NCBI GenBank assembly: GCA_018333075.1
Contig: BORH01000008.1
Span: 62,001 to 126,000 of the forward strand
Direction: 5' to 3'
From: Heyndrickxia sporothermodurans
Lineage (GTDB): Bacteria > Bacillota > Bacilli > Bacillales > Bacillaceae_C
Length of the DNA stretch: 64,000 bases
Shown one piece after another: positions 50,039-59,177 of this stretch. The translations under genes were made by a program, and so were the position numbers. Position 1 is the stretch's first letter; each line of letters opens with the position of its first letter. Below the pieces are notes generated by a model. That model was not told the DNA's origin. It saw only the letters and a list, made by a program, of their open reading frames with translations, and made no database searches.

Positions 50039-50901
50039 TGGATGAATTTCAAAAGGTATTTGAAGCTCTTAAATGGGCTTCTTCTTTTTTACAGAAAAAT
50101 AACCGTGATGCAAATGCAGGTGAAATTTTACTGCGCCATTTCTTACAAATGACTAGAGCTCAACTATTCGCAAATCAGCAGCTCATTCTTTCTGATTCGG
50201 TAAAGGAATCTTTTCTCCAAGCCATCTATGATCATGTAAAAGGTGTACCTATTCAACATATAATGGGCTTTGAAGAGTTTTATGGACGAAGATTCAATGT
50301 TAATTCACATGTACTTATACCGAGACCGGAAACAGAGGAGCTTATTTATGAAGCTTTGAAAAAAATTAATCATACCTTTTCTAATCAGAATGGATTAAGG
50401 CTGATTGACATTGGTACTGGCAGCGGGATTATCTCTATTACAATGAAATTGGAATGTCCTTTTCTTGATGTAACAGCTATTGATATTTCTCCTCAAGCCC
50501 TAGATATTGCAAAAACAAATGCAATGAATCTAAAAGCAGATATTGACTTTTTACATGGAGATTTACTTCAACCGATTTTAAATAAACAAGAAAAGGTAGA
50601 TATTATTTTATCCAACCCACCCTATATTCCGGATGAAGACATCCATGTCTTATCAGAAGTTGTAAAAGATTATGAACCACATCAAGCGCTTTTTGGTGGT
50701 GTAGATGGTCTCGACTATTATCGAAAGCTAATGCAGCAAATTCCTTTAATTATCCAAAAGAAAGCGATCATTGGTTTCGAAATCGGAATGGGACAGGGAA
50801 AGCAAGTGGCAAAATTGTTGAATGAAACTTTTCCTAATGGTCATACTGAAATTATTTACGACATTAATGGCAAGGATCGAATGGTGTTTTGTCAATTGTG
50901 A
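50038..50901 (+). CDS. prmC: Release factor glutamine methyltransferase PrmC
   Basis: Methylates the glutamine of the GGQ motif in release factors using SAM. 287 residues: helical N-terminal domain, SAM-binding DIGTGSG (124-130) and the active-site NPPY (193-196). The start ATG shares a base with the prfA stop. Same pair as B. subtilis prfA-ywkE. Confidence 0.97.
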   Translation: MDEFQKVFEALKWASSFLQKNNRDANAGEILLRHFLQMTRAQLFANQQLILSDSVKESFLQAIYDHVKGVPIQHIMGFEEFYGRRFNVNSHVLIPRPETEELIYEALKKINHTFSNQNGLRLIDIGTGSGIISITMKLECPFLDVTAIDISPQALDIAKTNAMNLKADIDFLHGDLLQPILNKQEKVDIILSNPPYIPDEDIHVLSEVVKDYEPHQALFGGVDGLDYYRKLMQQIPLIIQKKAIIGFEIGMGQGKQVAKLLNETFPNGHTEIIYDINGKDRMVFCQL

Positions 50902-50946
50902 TGGTTATATGTGCAATTCTTCCTGTTTAATTATTGGTGATAATGA

Positions 50947-50991
50947 CAAGTGTTAACCTCTAAAATAAAGAGATTAACACTTCTTTTTTTT
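50947..50991 (+). terminator. Terminator of prfA-prmC
   Basis: AAGTGTTAA / TTAACACTT with inner CTC / GAG and a long T run. Confidence 0.95.
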
Positions 50992-51009
50992 GAAATTTAA
51001 AGTTTACTA

Positions 51010-51039
51010 GTTTAAGATTTGTATTTTCTGTCCACACTG
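51010..51039 (+). promoter_or_regulatory. Sigma-F-like promoter of spoIIR
   Basis: GTTTA at 51010-51014, 15-bp spacer, GTCCACACTG at 51030-51039; one core base and the last base differ from the consensus GGnnAnAnTw. spoIIR is a known sigma-F target in B. subtilis. Start near 51045, 20 nt before the gene. Confidence 0.5.
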
Positions 51040-51064
51040 TCTTATTGAAGGGACGGGGAGAGAA

Positions 51065-51811
51065 ATGAATAAAAAAAATTATGCTTTACTATATATTGTG
51101 ATTTTATCGATTGGAACCATTTTAAGTTTATATATACCTAAGCAGGAAACTGCTGCAGAGGGAGCCATTGTCATTCCTGATGAGGCGGTTCGCCTTCGGA
51201 TTCTCGCAAATAGTGATTCACAAAGGGATCAAGCATTAAAACGAAAAATTCGTGATGAAGTCAATAAGGAAATAACCAAATGGGTTGAAAAATTAGAATC
51301 GATAAAGGATGCAAGAGAAGTCATCCAATCACATCTTTCAGATATCGAAAAAATTGCTAAGCAAGTACTTATTAAAGAGAATAGTAGCCAATCAGTGAAA
51401 GTTGAGTTTGGTCAAGTGCAATTTCCAACAAAGCTGTATGGACAATTTTTATACCCTGCAGGTGAATACGAAGCGGTTTTAATTACGTTAGGAAAAGGAG
51501 AAGGAGCTAATTGGTGGTGTGTGCTATATCCTCCACTATGTTTTATGGATTTCTCAAATGGAGTTGCAGTGAGCCCAGGATTTGATGGAAAAGAAGAGAA
51601 GGAAGCCTCGAAAGTTAGCAATGAAAATAATCAAAAGAAAATAGTGGAACATAAAGATACGACAAGGCAACCTAATAAAGATCAACAAAATGAAAAAATA
51701 CAAAAAACTAATGAGGTGGAAGAAAAAGAACAGCCTCTTTATGTCAAAGAAGATGATGATCAAGTAAAAGTGAAATTTTTTATTGCTGAGCTTATTCGAA
51801 AAATATTTTAA
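51065..51811 (+). CDS. spoIIR: Stage II sporulation protein R
   Basis: Forespore-made signalling protein secreted into the space between the two membranes, where it switches on SpoIIGA so that pro-sigma-E is cut in the mother cell. 248 residues: signal/anchor helix at 6-24, conserved VRLRILANSDSQRDQALKRK, and GANWWCVLYPPLCF. The C-terminal 60 residues are a charged low-complexity tail (Glu/Lys/Gln-rich), which varies between species. GACGGGGAG precedes the ATG. A sigma-F-like promoter lies just upstream. Confidence 0.95.
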   Translation: MNKKNYALLYIVILSIGTILSLYIPKQETAAEGAIVIPDEAVRLRILANSDSQRDQALKRKIRDEVNKEITKWVEKLESIKDAREVIQSHLSDIEKIAKQVLIKENSSQSVKVEFGQVQFPTKLYGQFLYPAGEYEAVLITLGKGEGANWWCVLYPPLCFMDFSNGVAVSPGFDGKEEKEASKVSNENNQKKIVEHKDTTRQPNKDQQNEKIQKTNEVEEKEQPLYVKEDDDQVKVKFFIAELIRKIF

Positions 51812-51838
51812 AGGAGCGTTAGGTCGCTTCTTTTTTTG
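51811..51838 (+). terminator. Terminator of spoIIR
   Basis: AAGGAGCG / CGCTTCTT (with G-U pairs) and TTTTTTT, starting at the last base of the stop codon. Confidence 0.8.
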
Positions 51839-51945
51839 CTGTTTATGATGATCTTATCTAATTCTTCAGCAGTCTATTTGGTTCTATTTTTTTATCTCTA
51901 TCATATGGTTTAGTAGGGAGATTAATAGACTTAGGAGGATGAATG

Positions 51946-52386
51946 ATGCATGTAATAAGAAATGGGGAAAAAAGGGATGTAAAAAAAGTAGAGCAATTTT
52001 TATCTAGTGGAAAGGTTAGTTTTGAAGGGGTAGAAACAAATATTAACTATTTTCTATTAGTTGAGGATTTAGAGGGGAATTTACTAGCTACATTAGGCAT
52101 AGAGCCAGTTAATAATGTGGGAATTCTTCGTTCCATGGTAGTTAAAATGGAAATCAAGGAAGAGGATCTTCTCATTATTTTTCAGCATATGTATAAATTA
52201 GCTGTTTCCAAAAAGTTATCCGCACTCTACTTAACAACTAACAATGCAAAATCCATTCCTTTATTTCAAGTAATGGGTTTTGAAAAAATTGAAAGATCGC
52301 AGCTCCCAAGTGAATTTGAGATTTCATCATATGGTAGCCAGTTATTAACTTATTCACAAGCAATCTATATGAAAAAGGGGATTTAA
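51946..52386 (+). CDS. ywlB: GNAT-family N-acetyltransferase YwlB
   Basis: 146 residues with a GNAT-like fold: NYFLLVEDLEGNLLATLGIEPV (strands), GILRSMVVK, and the final NAKSIPLFQVMGFEKI. The acetyl-CoA pyrophosphate loop is weak, so activity is not certain. Same place as B. subtilis ywlB between spoIIR and ywlC. Two tandem ATGs; the second (51946) has AGGAGG at seven bases. The substrate is unknown. Confidence 0.88.
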   Translation: MHVIRNGEKRDVKKVEQFLSSGKVSFEGVETNINYFLLVEDLEGNLLATLGIEPVNNVGILRSMVVKMEIKEEDLLIIFQHMYKLAVSKKLSALYLTTNNAKSIPLFQVMGFEKIERSQLPSEFEISSYGSQLLTYSQAIYMKKGI

Positions 52387-52456
52387 GGTCAGTTTGCTTC
52401 TTTTTACGATCTTTATGAAAATGATTTTAGAAAGATACTCACATTATTCTCAAAAG

Positions 52457-52498
52457 TTATCCACCATTTAATTAGAATTATCCACATATTGTGGATAA
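52457..52498. promoter_or_regulatory. Cluster of three DnaA boxes upstream of ywlC
   Basis: TTATCCACC (52457-52465, one mismatch), TTATCCACA (52478-52486, perfect) and TGTGGATAA (52490-52498, perfect on the other strand). B. subtilis has an oriC-proximal DnaA-box cluster between ywlC and ywlB, so this matches in both place and sequence. Confidence 0.8.
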
Positions 52499-52656
52499 TA
52501 CTTGTGTTCATCTTCACTTTTTAATATACTTTCAGTGTATAAATAATTGTGAACGTTTCCTGGTTAGGAGATAAATATAGACAAAATAAGCTGAAATTCG
52601 ATAAAAACGATTGAGGTAAACAGACGGATTTCAACATTGTAAAAAAGGTGGAAGTT

Positions 52657-53706
52657 ATGAAGACAATTCAGTGGTTTGTGGATAATAATGTGGATACTTT
52701 TTCGAGTCATCCACAGTTAGAGGAAGTAGCTAAGCTATTGCAGGAAAATGAGGTCGTTGCTTTTCCAACGGAAACGGTATATGGTTTGGGCGCCAATGCA
52801 AAATCCGATGCCGCGGTAGCAAAGATTTATGAAGCAAAGGGAAGACCAAGTGATAATCCACTTATTGTCCACATTGCAGAAACTGGTCAATTGGAAGAAC
52901 TAGTAGAAGATCTTTCCGAAACGGCCAAAAAGTTGATCGATCATTTCTGGCCAGGACCACTAACGATCATTTTAAAAAGAAAGCCAAATGTACTCTCAGA
53001 GAAAGTGACAGCTGGACTGGAAACTGTTGCTATCCGTATGCCAGATCATCCAGTTGCACTAGAGATTATTCGAAAGGCTCAACTGCCTATAGCGGCTCCT
53101 AGTGCGAACAGTTCAGGGAAACCAAGTCCCACAGCAGCTACTCATGTGTTAGAGGATTTAAATGGACGAATTGCTGGAGTGGTAGATGGAGGGGGAACTG
53201 GTGTTGGGCTGGAATCAACGGTTGTTGATTGTACGCAGGAAAAGCCAATGATTCTTCGCCCAGGTGGAGTGACTAAAGAGGAGCTTGAAAAGGTTGTAGG
53301 TGAAGTGTTTATAGATCCTGCTCTTGAAAATGATAAAATTAGCCGTCCTAAATCTCCGGGAATGAAGTATACGCATTATGCTCCAAATGCACCTGTATAT
53401 TTAGTGGAAGGTACAACCGCATTTATCCAAGAGTTAATTGCTAATAAGCGAGAAAAAGGATTAAGGGTGGGGGTTATTGCTACTGAAGAGACAGAAAACG
53501 TGTATCAAGCTGATGTAGTTTCAATTTGTGGACAACGGAGCGATTTAAAAACAGTTGCTCATACTTTATACGATACTTTACGTGAATTTAATAATAAGGA
53601 TGTTGATATCATTTTTTCTGAGGTTTTTCCACAGGAAGGAATCGGTTTAGCGATTATGAACCGATTAGAAAAAGCAGCGGGACATAGATGGATACATCAG
53701 CATTAA
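52657..53706 (+). CDS. ywlC: L-threonylcarbamoyladenylate synthase (Sua5/YwlC)
   Basis: Makes threonylcarbamoyl-AMP for t6A modification of ANN-decoding tRNAs. About 349 residues: the YrdC domain with GEVVAFPTETVYGLGANA-like sequence, KGRPSDNPLIVHI, WPGPLTIIL and SANSSGKPSPT, then the Sua5 C-terminal domain with KSPGMKYTHYAPNAPV. So the long Sua5 form rather than short TsaC. Start ATG at 52657 with AAGGTGG upstream; a GTG three codons earlier overlaps this site. DnaA boxes lie about 160 bp upstream. Confidence 0.96.
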   Translation: MKTIQWFVDNNVDTFSSHPQLEEVAKLLQENEVVAFPTETVYGLGANAKSDAAVAKIYEAKGRPSDNPLIVHIAETGQLEELVEDLSETAKKLIDHFWPGPLTIILKRKPNVLSEKVTAGLETVAIRMPDHPVALEIIRKAQLPIAAPSANSSGKPSPTAATHVLEDLNGRIAGVVDGGGTGVGLESTVVDCTQEKPMILRPGGVTKEELEKVVGEVFIDPALENDKISRPKSPGMKYTHYAPNAPVYLVEGTTAFIQELIANKREKGLRVGVIATEETENVYQADVVSICGQRSDLKTVAHTLYDTLREFNNKDVDIIFSEVFPQEGIGLAIMNRLEKAAGHRWIHQH

Positions 53707-53737
53707 CGTATAAAATTTTTGAATGATATTCTATTCG

Positions 53738-53779
53738 TCCTTGGACGTGCATATGTTTTCTTTAAGCACGTCCAAAGGA
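53738..53779 (+). promoter_or_regulatory. Hairpin that can hide the mntP ribosome site
   Basis: TTGGACGTGC (53741-53750) pairs with GCACGTCCAA (53766-53775), 10 bp with a 15-nt loop. After a bulged A, TCC (53738-53740) pairs with GGA (53777-53779) of the AAGGAGG ribosome site. No T run follows, so it is not an ordinary terminator. Confidence 0.6.
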
Positions 53780-53788
53780 GGAAATGGA

Positions 53789-54343
53789 ATGATGGAAATC
53801 ATTGCAGAACTATTTACATTAATGATTATGGCATTTGCCTTGGGAATGGATGCTTTTTCAATTGGACTTGGTATGGGAATGCTTAAGCTGCGATATAAAC
53901 AAATTTTTTACATAGGTTTAACGATTGGAATTTTTCATGTTTGGATGCCGTTACTTGGAATTCTGACCGGACACTTTATTTCCGATAGATTCGGAACGGT
54001 TGCTCAATATATCGGAGGCGTTCTTCTAGTGATTTTAGGAATACAAATGTTTGCATCCAGTTTTAAAAAGGAAGAACGAACAATTATTAAACCATATGGC
54101 TGGGGGTTAATTTTTTTTGCCTTAAGTTCTAGTCTCGATAGCTTTTCAGTTGGGCTTTCACTTGGAATATTTGGTGCTCGTACTGTAGCTGTACTGGTAT
54201 GCTTTGGAATTGCTGCAACCGTATTAACTTGGGCAGGTTTGATAATAGGTAGAAAGTTCCAAGGGTATATAGGCTCATATAGTGAAGCATTAGGAGGGTG
54301 TGTTCTTTTAGGGTTTGGTATAAAATTACTAATTTTTATATAA
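53789..54343 (+). CDS. mntP: Manganese efflux pump MntP
   Basis: Membrane exporter of Mn(II), 185 residues with six helices. The two family repeats are visible as [17 protein letters not shown] and [16 protein letters not shown], with the membrane-buried aspartates needed for metal transport. Start ATG at 53789 (a second ATG directly follows) with AAGGAGG upstream; the frame is open 22 codons further without a site. Position matches B. subtilis ywlD. A hairpin overlapping the ribosome site suggests post-transcriptional control; no yybP-ykoY manganese riboswitch was recognised. Confidence 0.94.
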   Translation: MMEIIAELFTLMIMAFALGMDAFSIGLGMGMLKLRYKQIFYIGLTIGIFHVWMPLLGILTGHFISDRFGTVAQYIGGVLLVILGIQMFASSFKKEERTIIKPYGWGLIFFALSSSLDSFSVGLSLGIFGARTVAVLVCFGIAATVLTWAGLIIGRKFQGYIGSYSEALGGCVLLGFGIKLLIFI

Positions 54344-54416
54344 AACCTTATTGTAGTTTTTAGTGTAAAAACCGCTTGATATAAAGTTATCTATTGATTT
54401 TCACATAAAAAATGAT

Positions 54417-54460
54417 AAAGACAAGCAAAGTTTTTTTATTTTGCTTGTCTTTAATTTTTC
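54417..54460 (+). terminator. Terminator after mntP
   Basis: AAAGACAAGCAAA / TTTGCTTGTCTTT and a T-rich tail. Confidence 0.92.
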
Positions 54461-54557
54461 ATATTAATTTTCAAAAGCTTACTATTGAATTTGAGCCTTT
54501 TCGACTATAATAAAAAGAGAACAATAGAAGGATCTACATTTGGAGGGAATTATTTCA

Positions 54558-55001
54558 TTGAATATCTTATTCATATGTACAGGGAATACGTGTCGTAGTC
54601 CGATGGCAGAGGCGATTTTAAAAAGTAAAAATATAAAGAACCTATCAATAAAATCGGCAGGGATTTATGCAATGGATGGTCAGTATGCTTCCAAACAAGC
54701 TCAACAAGTTCTTGAAGAAAATGATATTCAGCATCAGCATTTATCCAAGATGCTAGTTGAGGAGGATGTTAATTGGGCTAATTTCATTTTTACTATGACA
54801 ATGAATCATAAATCTTTTATAAAAGAAATGTATCCATTTGCTGCCGATAAAACTTTTACATTAAAAGAGTTTGTAAATAAGCACGAAAAAAACGTTGATG
54901 TAATGGATCCGTTCGGTGGAGATTTATATACGTATAGGGAAACATTTAATGAATTAACAGAACTTATTGAAAAATTAGCGAGTAGTATAAATAAACCATA
55001 G
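54558..55001 (+). CDS. ywlE: Protein-arginine phosphatase YwlE (low-MW PTP family)
   Basis: Removes phosphate from arginine residues marked by McsB. 147 residues. The catalytic loop is Cys7-TGNT-CR13, with Thr11, the residue that gives arginine rather than tyrosine specificity in B. subtilis YwlE; the general acid Asp is in DVMDPFGGD. The start is the TTG at 54558, ten bases after GGAGGG, and fits the family length; a TTG six codons earlier overlaps the ribosome site. mcsB is not in the window. Confidence 0.94.
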   Translation: MNILFICTGNTCRSPMAEAILKSKNIKNLSIKSAGIYAMDGQYASKQAQQVLEENDIQHQHLSKMLVEEDVNWANFIFTMTMNHKSFIKEMYPFAADKTFTLKEFVNKHEKNVDVMDPFGGDLYTYRETFNELTELIEKLASSINKP

Positions 55002-55116
55002 TAGTGATATTAAAAAATTTAGTAACTATCTAATTTAAGGTGCAGTTTTGGGGAAAAGGATTAAGTAAGATTGCTAAAAAGATAATTTAAAACAACTTGG
55101 GGGAGAGGGTCTAAAA

Positions 55117-56403
55117 ATGAAAAAGAAATATAAGTTTGGCCTTAGAAAAAAACTCGTTGTATTTGTTACATTACTTGCTTTAGTTACATATTCAACCAGT
55201 TTCTTTTTTATAAGTATTGTTCATGCGAAATTTGCATCAAATATCGATGAATCCGTTTTTACTAGTATTACACTTTTATTGGGAATTTTTTGGACAGGCT
55301 TACTCGCTTATTTTGTGGCAGGGGTTATTACAAAGCCACTTCAAAGATTGGAGCATGCAGCCATTCAAGCTAGTCTAGGAAATATCCAAAAAGATGTGGA
55401 CTTGCCTAAATCTGATGATGAAATACGTTCATTAGGAACGGCATTTAATCAAATGCTATCAAATATACGTTTAATGGTTCAAAGCATCGAGGAAAATTTT
55501 CAACAAACGAATGGAAACGTCCTTTCTATTTCAGAAAAAGCAACAAGAGCAACAGAACAAGCAGAAAGCATTGCACATACAATTGGTGAAATCTCTGCAG
55601 GTGCTGAAAGCTCTGCAATAGCAATACAATCAACAGCTGAATCAGTTGAAGACATTATTCAAATAGCATATAAGGTTCAAGAAAATGCTAAGTCATCTGA
55701 GCAGGTATCAGAAGAAATGGTGAAAGAATTAAAGGAAAGTAAAGAAGTTGTCAATTCCTTAATACATGGAATTGATATGCTAGCGAAAGAAAATCAAGAG
55801 TCTTTACAGGTAGTGCGCGATTTGGAAGGAAATGCTAAAAGGGTAGAACAAATTATTCTATTAGTAGGAGATATTGCCGCACAAACTAATTTGCTTGCAT
55901 TAAATGCGTCGATTGAAGCAGCGCGCGCAGGGGAGCATGGAAAAGGGTTTGCTGTAGTAGCAGAAGAAGTTCGTAAATTAGCCGATGAAAGTGCTAAGGC
56001 AGTACAAGGAATTTCTGAGCTAATACAAAACATACAAAGTGGTGTAGATCGCGTAGTTAAACAAATCACAGATCAGGTTGCAACTGCAAATCGTGAAGCG
56101 TCAAAAGGTGCTAAAACCAATGAAGTCATTGAAGCAATGACAAGTACGATTCATATTGTAGCAGATAAAGTAAAAGGTATTTCAACACTTGTTGACAAAC
56201 AAATGGAAAGTGTTCAGCTTACATCTACACAGTCACAAGAGGTTGCGGCCATTGCTGAAGAAACATCTGCAGGAGCTGAAGAGGTAACAGATGCTACACG
56301 AGAACAAGCAGCTGTGATGGAAAATGTCGAACAACTTGTGTTCGAATTAAAAGAGCACGCAGAAAAATTAAAGGCAACCATTTCACAATTTCATTTATCA
56401 TAA
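55117..56403 (+). CDS. Methyl-accepting chemotaxis protein without a periplasmic sensor domain
   Basis: 428 residues. Two membrane helices (about 13-31 and 46-68) are separated by only some 15 residues, so there is no room for an outside sensor domain. A HAMP-like region follows ([19 protein letters not shown], about 71-125), then a long coiled-coil signalling domain with the invariant hairpin tip ([20 protein letters not shown] and [16 protein letters not shown]). There is no C-terminal pentapeptide for CheR. It may sense membrane or cytosolic state. No such gene lies here in B. subtilis, so this is the start of an accessory insertion. GGGGGAGAGG precedes the ATG. Confidence 0.9.
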   Translation: MKKKYKFGLRKKLVVFVTLLALVTYSTSFFFISIVHAKFASNIDESVFTSITLLLGIFWTGLLAYFVAGVITKPLQRLEHAAIQASLGNIQKDVDLPKSDDEIRSLGTAFNQMLSNIRLMVQSIEENFQQTNGNVLSISEKATRATEQAESIAHTIGEISAGAESSAIAIQSTAESVEDIIQIAYKVQENAKSSEQVSEEMVKELKESKEVVNSLIHGIDMLAKENQESLQVVRDLEGNAKRVEQIILLVGDIAAQTNLLALNASIEAARAGEHGKGFAVVAEEVRKLADESAKAVQGISELIQNIQSGVDRVVKQITDQVATANREASKGAKTNEVIEAMTSTIHIVADKVKGISTLVDKQMESVQLTSTQSQEVAAIAEETSAGAEEVTDATREQAAVMENVEQLVFELKEHAEKLKATISQFHLS

Positions 56404-56410
56404 TAAAATA

Positions 56411-56447
56411 GAAAAAGACATTTTCGGCTGAAAATGTCTTTTTTTTA
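56411..56447. terminator. Bidirectional terminator between the chemoreceptor and MFS genes
   Basis: AAAAGACATTTTC / GAAAATGTCTTTT with a 4-nt loop and T/A runs on both sides. Confidence 0.95.
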
Positions 56448-56453
56448 ATTATA

Positions 56454-57974
56454 CTATTTTGCGACAACTTGTTTTTGTGGACTTTCTTGCAATTTTGCGG
56501 ATGCAGCAGTTACGTTCACACGTTTAATAAAGAAGGCAGCAATAAAGGCAATCGCCGCAATAAGAACAGAAACAGTAAAGGAATCGTTAATTCCATTAAT
56601 TGTTGCTTCCATTAATAAATGTCCTTTCATTTGTGCTAATGTTTCAGGACTTGGCTGCTCTGTTAATTTGCTCATTGCTTTAGATATTAAATCTTCTGCA
56701 TGATGTTTTGTACGAGAGCTCATTACTGTAACAAGCAATGCGGTACCAATAGCTCCTGAAACCTGTGAAAGAGTACTGTTCATAGCTGTGCCATGTGGAT
56801 TCAATTTTTGTGGCAATTGGTTTAACCCATTTGTCATTACTGGCATCATTACCATAGACATCCCGAACATCCGAACCGTATACATAATAATTAGAGTGGT
56901 ATAGGTTGTTGAATCGGTTAACTGACTAAAAGCATATGTGGTACCGACAGTTATTAATAATCCAATTAATGCAAGAGCTTTGGCTCCGTATTTATCAAAT
57001 AGTTTTCCAGTGATTGGAGACATAATACCCATCACAATGGCACCTGGAAGCATTAAAAGGCCTGAATCCATCGGTGAGATGCCTCGAATTTGTTGTAAAT
57101 AAATAGGCATTAGGATCATTGCTGAAAACATGGCCATATTAATTAAGATTGAAATCGCAGATGCTAATGCGAACATAGGGTACTTATAAACTCGAAAGTC
57201 AAGTATTGGCTGTTCTAATCGAAGCTGACGTATGATAAATGAAGCTAATGATAGTGCACCAACAATCAAGGTAATATACACAGCTGGGCTTCCCCAACCT
57301 TTATCTCCTGCAGAACTGAATCCATAAAGCAAGCCACCAAACCCAATACTTGAGAGAACTAAGGATAAGGCATCAATTGTAATAGATACTTTTTCCTTTT
57401 TATCTTTAAGTTTAAAGAAAGCGAAAGTTAGAACGATTACTGCAAATGGAATGATCATATAGAATAGTGTTCTCCAATCATAATGCTCAACAATCCATCC
57501 AGATAATGTTGGGCCAATGGCTGGAGCAAAAATCATAACTAAACCAAATATCCCCATTGCTCCTCCGCGTTTTTCAATTGGGAAGCTAGTCAGCAGAACA
57601 TTCATTAATAATGGCATCATTACAGCTGATCCCGCAGCTTGAATCATTCTACCAGTTAAAAGTATAGGGAAAACACCAGCTAGGGCTGATGTGATGGTAC
57701 CAATTGTAAATAATAACATCGCTGTGATAAATAATTGTCGAACAGAAAATTTCTGAATCAGGAAGGCAGTGGTAGGAATAAGAATTCCATTGACTAACAT
57801 ATATCCTGTCGCTAACCACTGGATGGTGGTTTCTTTTACATCTAAATCTTTCATCATTGAGGGTAATGCTACATTAAGTAATGTTGAATTTAGGATCGAA
57901 ACGAAAGCACCTGCTAGTAAAATAGCAATCATACCATAAGGTGACTGTTTCGGAGCTTTTATAGTTGTACTCAT
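56454..57974 (-). CDS. MFS multidrug exporter, DHA2 (EmrB/QacA, LmrB-like)
   Basis: Proton-driven drug exporter of 506 residues with 14 membrane segments. It has the DHA2 features ILNSTLLNVALPSM in helix 1, WLATGYMLV, LLTGRMIQAAGSAVMMP and FAPAIGPTLSGWIVEHYDWRTLF (motif C region). It resembles B. subtilis LmrB and Listeria MdrL. ATG at 57974 with AAGGAGG upstream, and a TTGTAG-18-TATACT promoter on this strand. Transcribed away from a TetR gene, the usual local repressor layout. Substrates are unknown. Confidence 0.92.
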   Translation of the reverse strand: MSTTIKAPKQSPYGMIAILLAGAFVSILNSTLLNVALPSMMKDLDVKETTIQWLATGYMLVNGILIPTTAFLIQKFSVRQLFITAMLLFTIGTITSALAGVFPILLTGRMIQAAGSAVMMPLLMNVLLTSFPIEKRGGAMGIFGLVMIFAPAIGPTLSGWIVEHYDWRTLFYMIIPFAVIVLTFAFFKLKDKKEKVSITIDALSLVLSSIGFGGLLYGFSSAGDKGWGSPAVYITLIVGALSLASFIIRQLRLEQPILDFRVYKYPMFALASAISILINMAMFSAMILMPIYLQQIRGISPMDSGLLMLPGAIVMGIMSPITGKLFDKYGAKALALIGLLITVGTTYAFSQLTDSTTYTTLIIMYTVRMFGMSMVMMPVMTNGLNQLPQKLNPHGTAMNSTLSQVSGAIGTALLVTVMSSRTKHHAEDLISKAMSKLTEQPSPETLAQMKGHLLMEATINGINDSFTVSVLIAAIAFIAAFFIKRVNVTAASAKLQESPQKQVVAK

Positions 57975-58001
57975 AACTTTCCTCCTTTATTTAAACTAAC
58001 A

Positions 58002-58017
58002 GTATATTTTTTTATAC
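58002..58017. promoter_or_regulatory. Palindrome over the -10 of the MFS exporter gene
   Basis: GTATA and TATAC separated by six T, overlapping the TATACT -10 box of the exporter promoter on the minus strand. A candidate operator for the divergent TetR protein. Confidence 0.4.
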
Positions 58018-58162
58018 AACAATTCTACAAATGAATATAATACTCTCAACTTTTCTTTTTAGCAATAAAAAAAACTTGGATTTTCTTTATTTGTTATCTA
58101 GTAAAAAATACGTTAGTATAGCTTTGATAATAAAAGTCCCATCAAACTGAAGGGTGATGTAA

Positions 58163-59065
58163 ATGTACGACAGAAAACAGCAGGTCATTCAAAAGGCACA
58201 TCAGCTATTTATTGAAAAGGGCTTCCAGGCTACATCTATACAAGAAATTTTAGATTTCAGTGGAATTTCTAAAGGTACTTTTTACAATTATTTCCCATCA
58301 AAAAGTGAGTTGTTTAAAGAAGTATTCAAATCGATTCAAACAACGCATGAGAGGGAAAGAGATGAATTATTAATCGGTGAAAATTTAGATGATATAGAAA
58401 TTTTTGTAAACCAGTTAGATTTAATGATGCAATCCAATCATAAGAACAAACTATTTTCTCTTGTCGAGGAGGTAATTGTTTCGAATGATACGGAATTAAA
58501 GCAATTTATTAAAAGAATCCAATTATTGCATATAAAATGGATGTATACTCGTTTCTTGGATTTATTTGGAGAAGAGAAGAAACCTTATCTATTAGATTGC
58601 ACCGTGCTTTTTTTCGGAATGATGCACCAGATGCTCCATTTTAATTTCATTAATAAAGAACCACAAAAACAAGGTATCGAAATCATTCGTTATTGTATTA
58701 ATCGGATTAGAAATATAGTAAATGATGTAAGCGGTTCACATGTCCAACTGCTTAATCCCCATTTATTAAGTGAATGGCTATCAGATGTTCATGATGATCA
58801 TGGTGACAAGTTTCTTAATGATTTTTCCCAAGCATCAACCATACTAAGAAAAAAAATAATGCTATTGATTCAGGATGAATATGAAAAAATGAAATATCTT
58901 CAAATTTTAGACTTTATTCAAGAGGAACTGACGAACACGAAAATTCCAAGGGTTTTCTTGATTGAGAGTTCTCTTTTATCTTTAACTCTATGTCCTCAAT
59001 TGAAGGAAACAAAAGAATTAGATGGTTTTCATAAATTATTATCTAAATATGTGCTTAGGACCTAG
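58163..59065 (+). CDS. TetR/AcrR family regulator, divergent to the MFS exporter
   Basis: 300 residues, much longer than the usual 190-220. The N-terminal HTH (about 8-52) has GFQATSIQEILDFSGISKGT and FYNYFPSKSELFKEV. The ligand domain follows, and then an extra helical C-terminal part of about 100 residues (from about NPHLLSEWLSDVHDD). GAAGGGTG precedes the ATG. The divergent exporter gene, 188 bp away, is its likely target. Confidence 0.88.
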   Translation: MYDRKQQVIQKAHQLFIEKGFQATSIQEILDFSGISKGTFYNYFPSKSELFKEVFKSIQTTHERERDELLIGENLDDIEIFVNQLDLMMQSNHKNKLFSLVEEVIVSNDTELKQFIKRIQLLHIKWMYTRFLDLFGEEKKPYLLDCTVLFFGMMHQMLHFNFINKEPQKQGIEIIRYCINRIRNIVNDVSGSHVQLLNPHLLSEWLSDVHDDHGDKFLNDFSQASTILRKKIMLLIQDEYEKMKYLQILDFIQEELTNTKIPRVFLIESSLLSLTLCPQLKETKELDGFHKLLSKYVLRT

Positions 59066-59177
59066 CAGTCAAAAATATGTGAAAAAAAGGTAAAGTAGTT
59101 TCATCAGTCCTTTATAAAAAATAAAATATATGCAAGAATAGACGAAGAAGATCAATTACGAAATTGGGGGTATTTTA

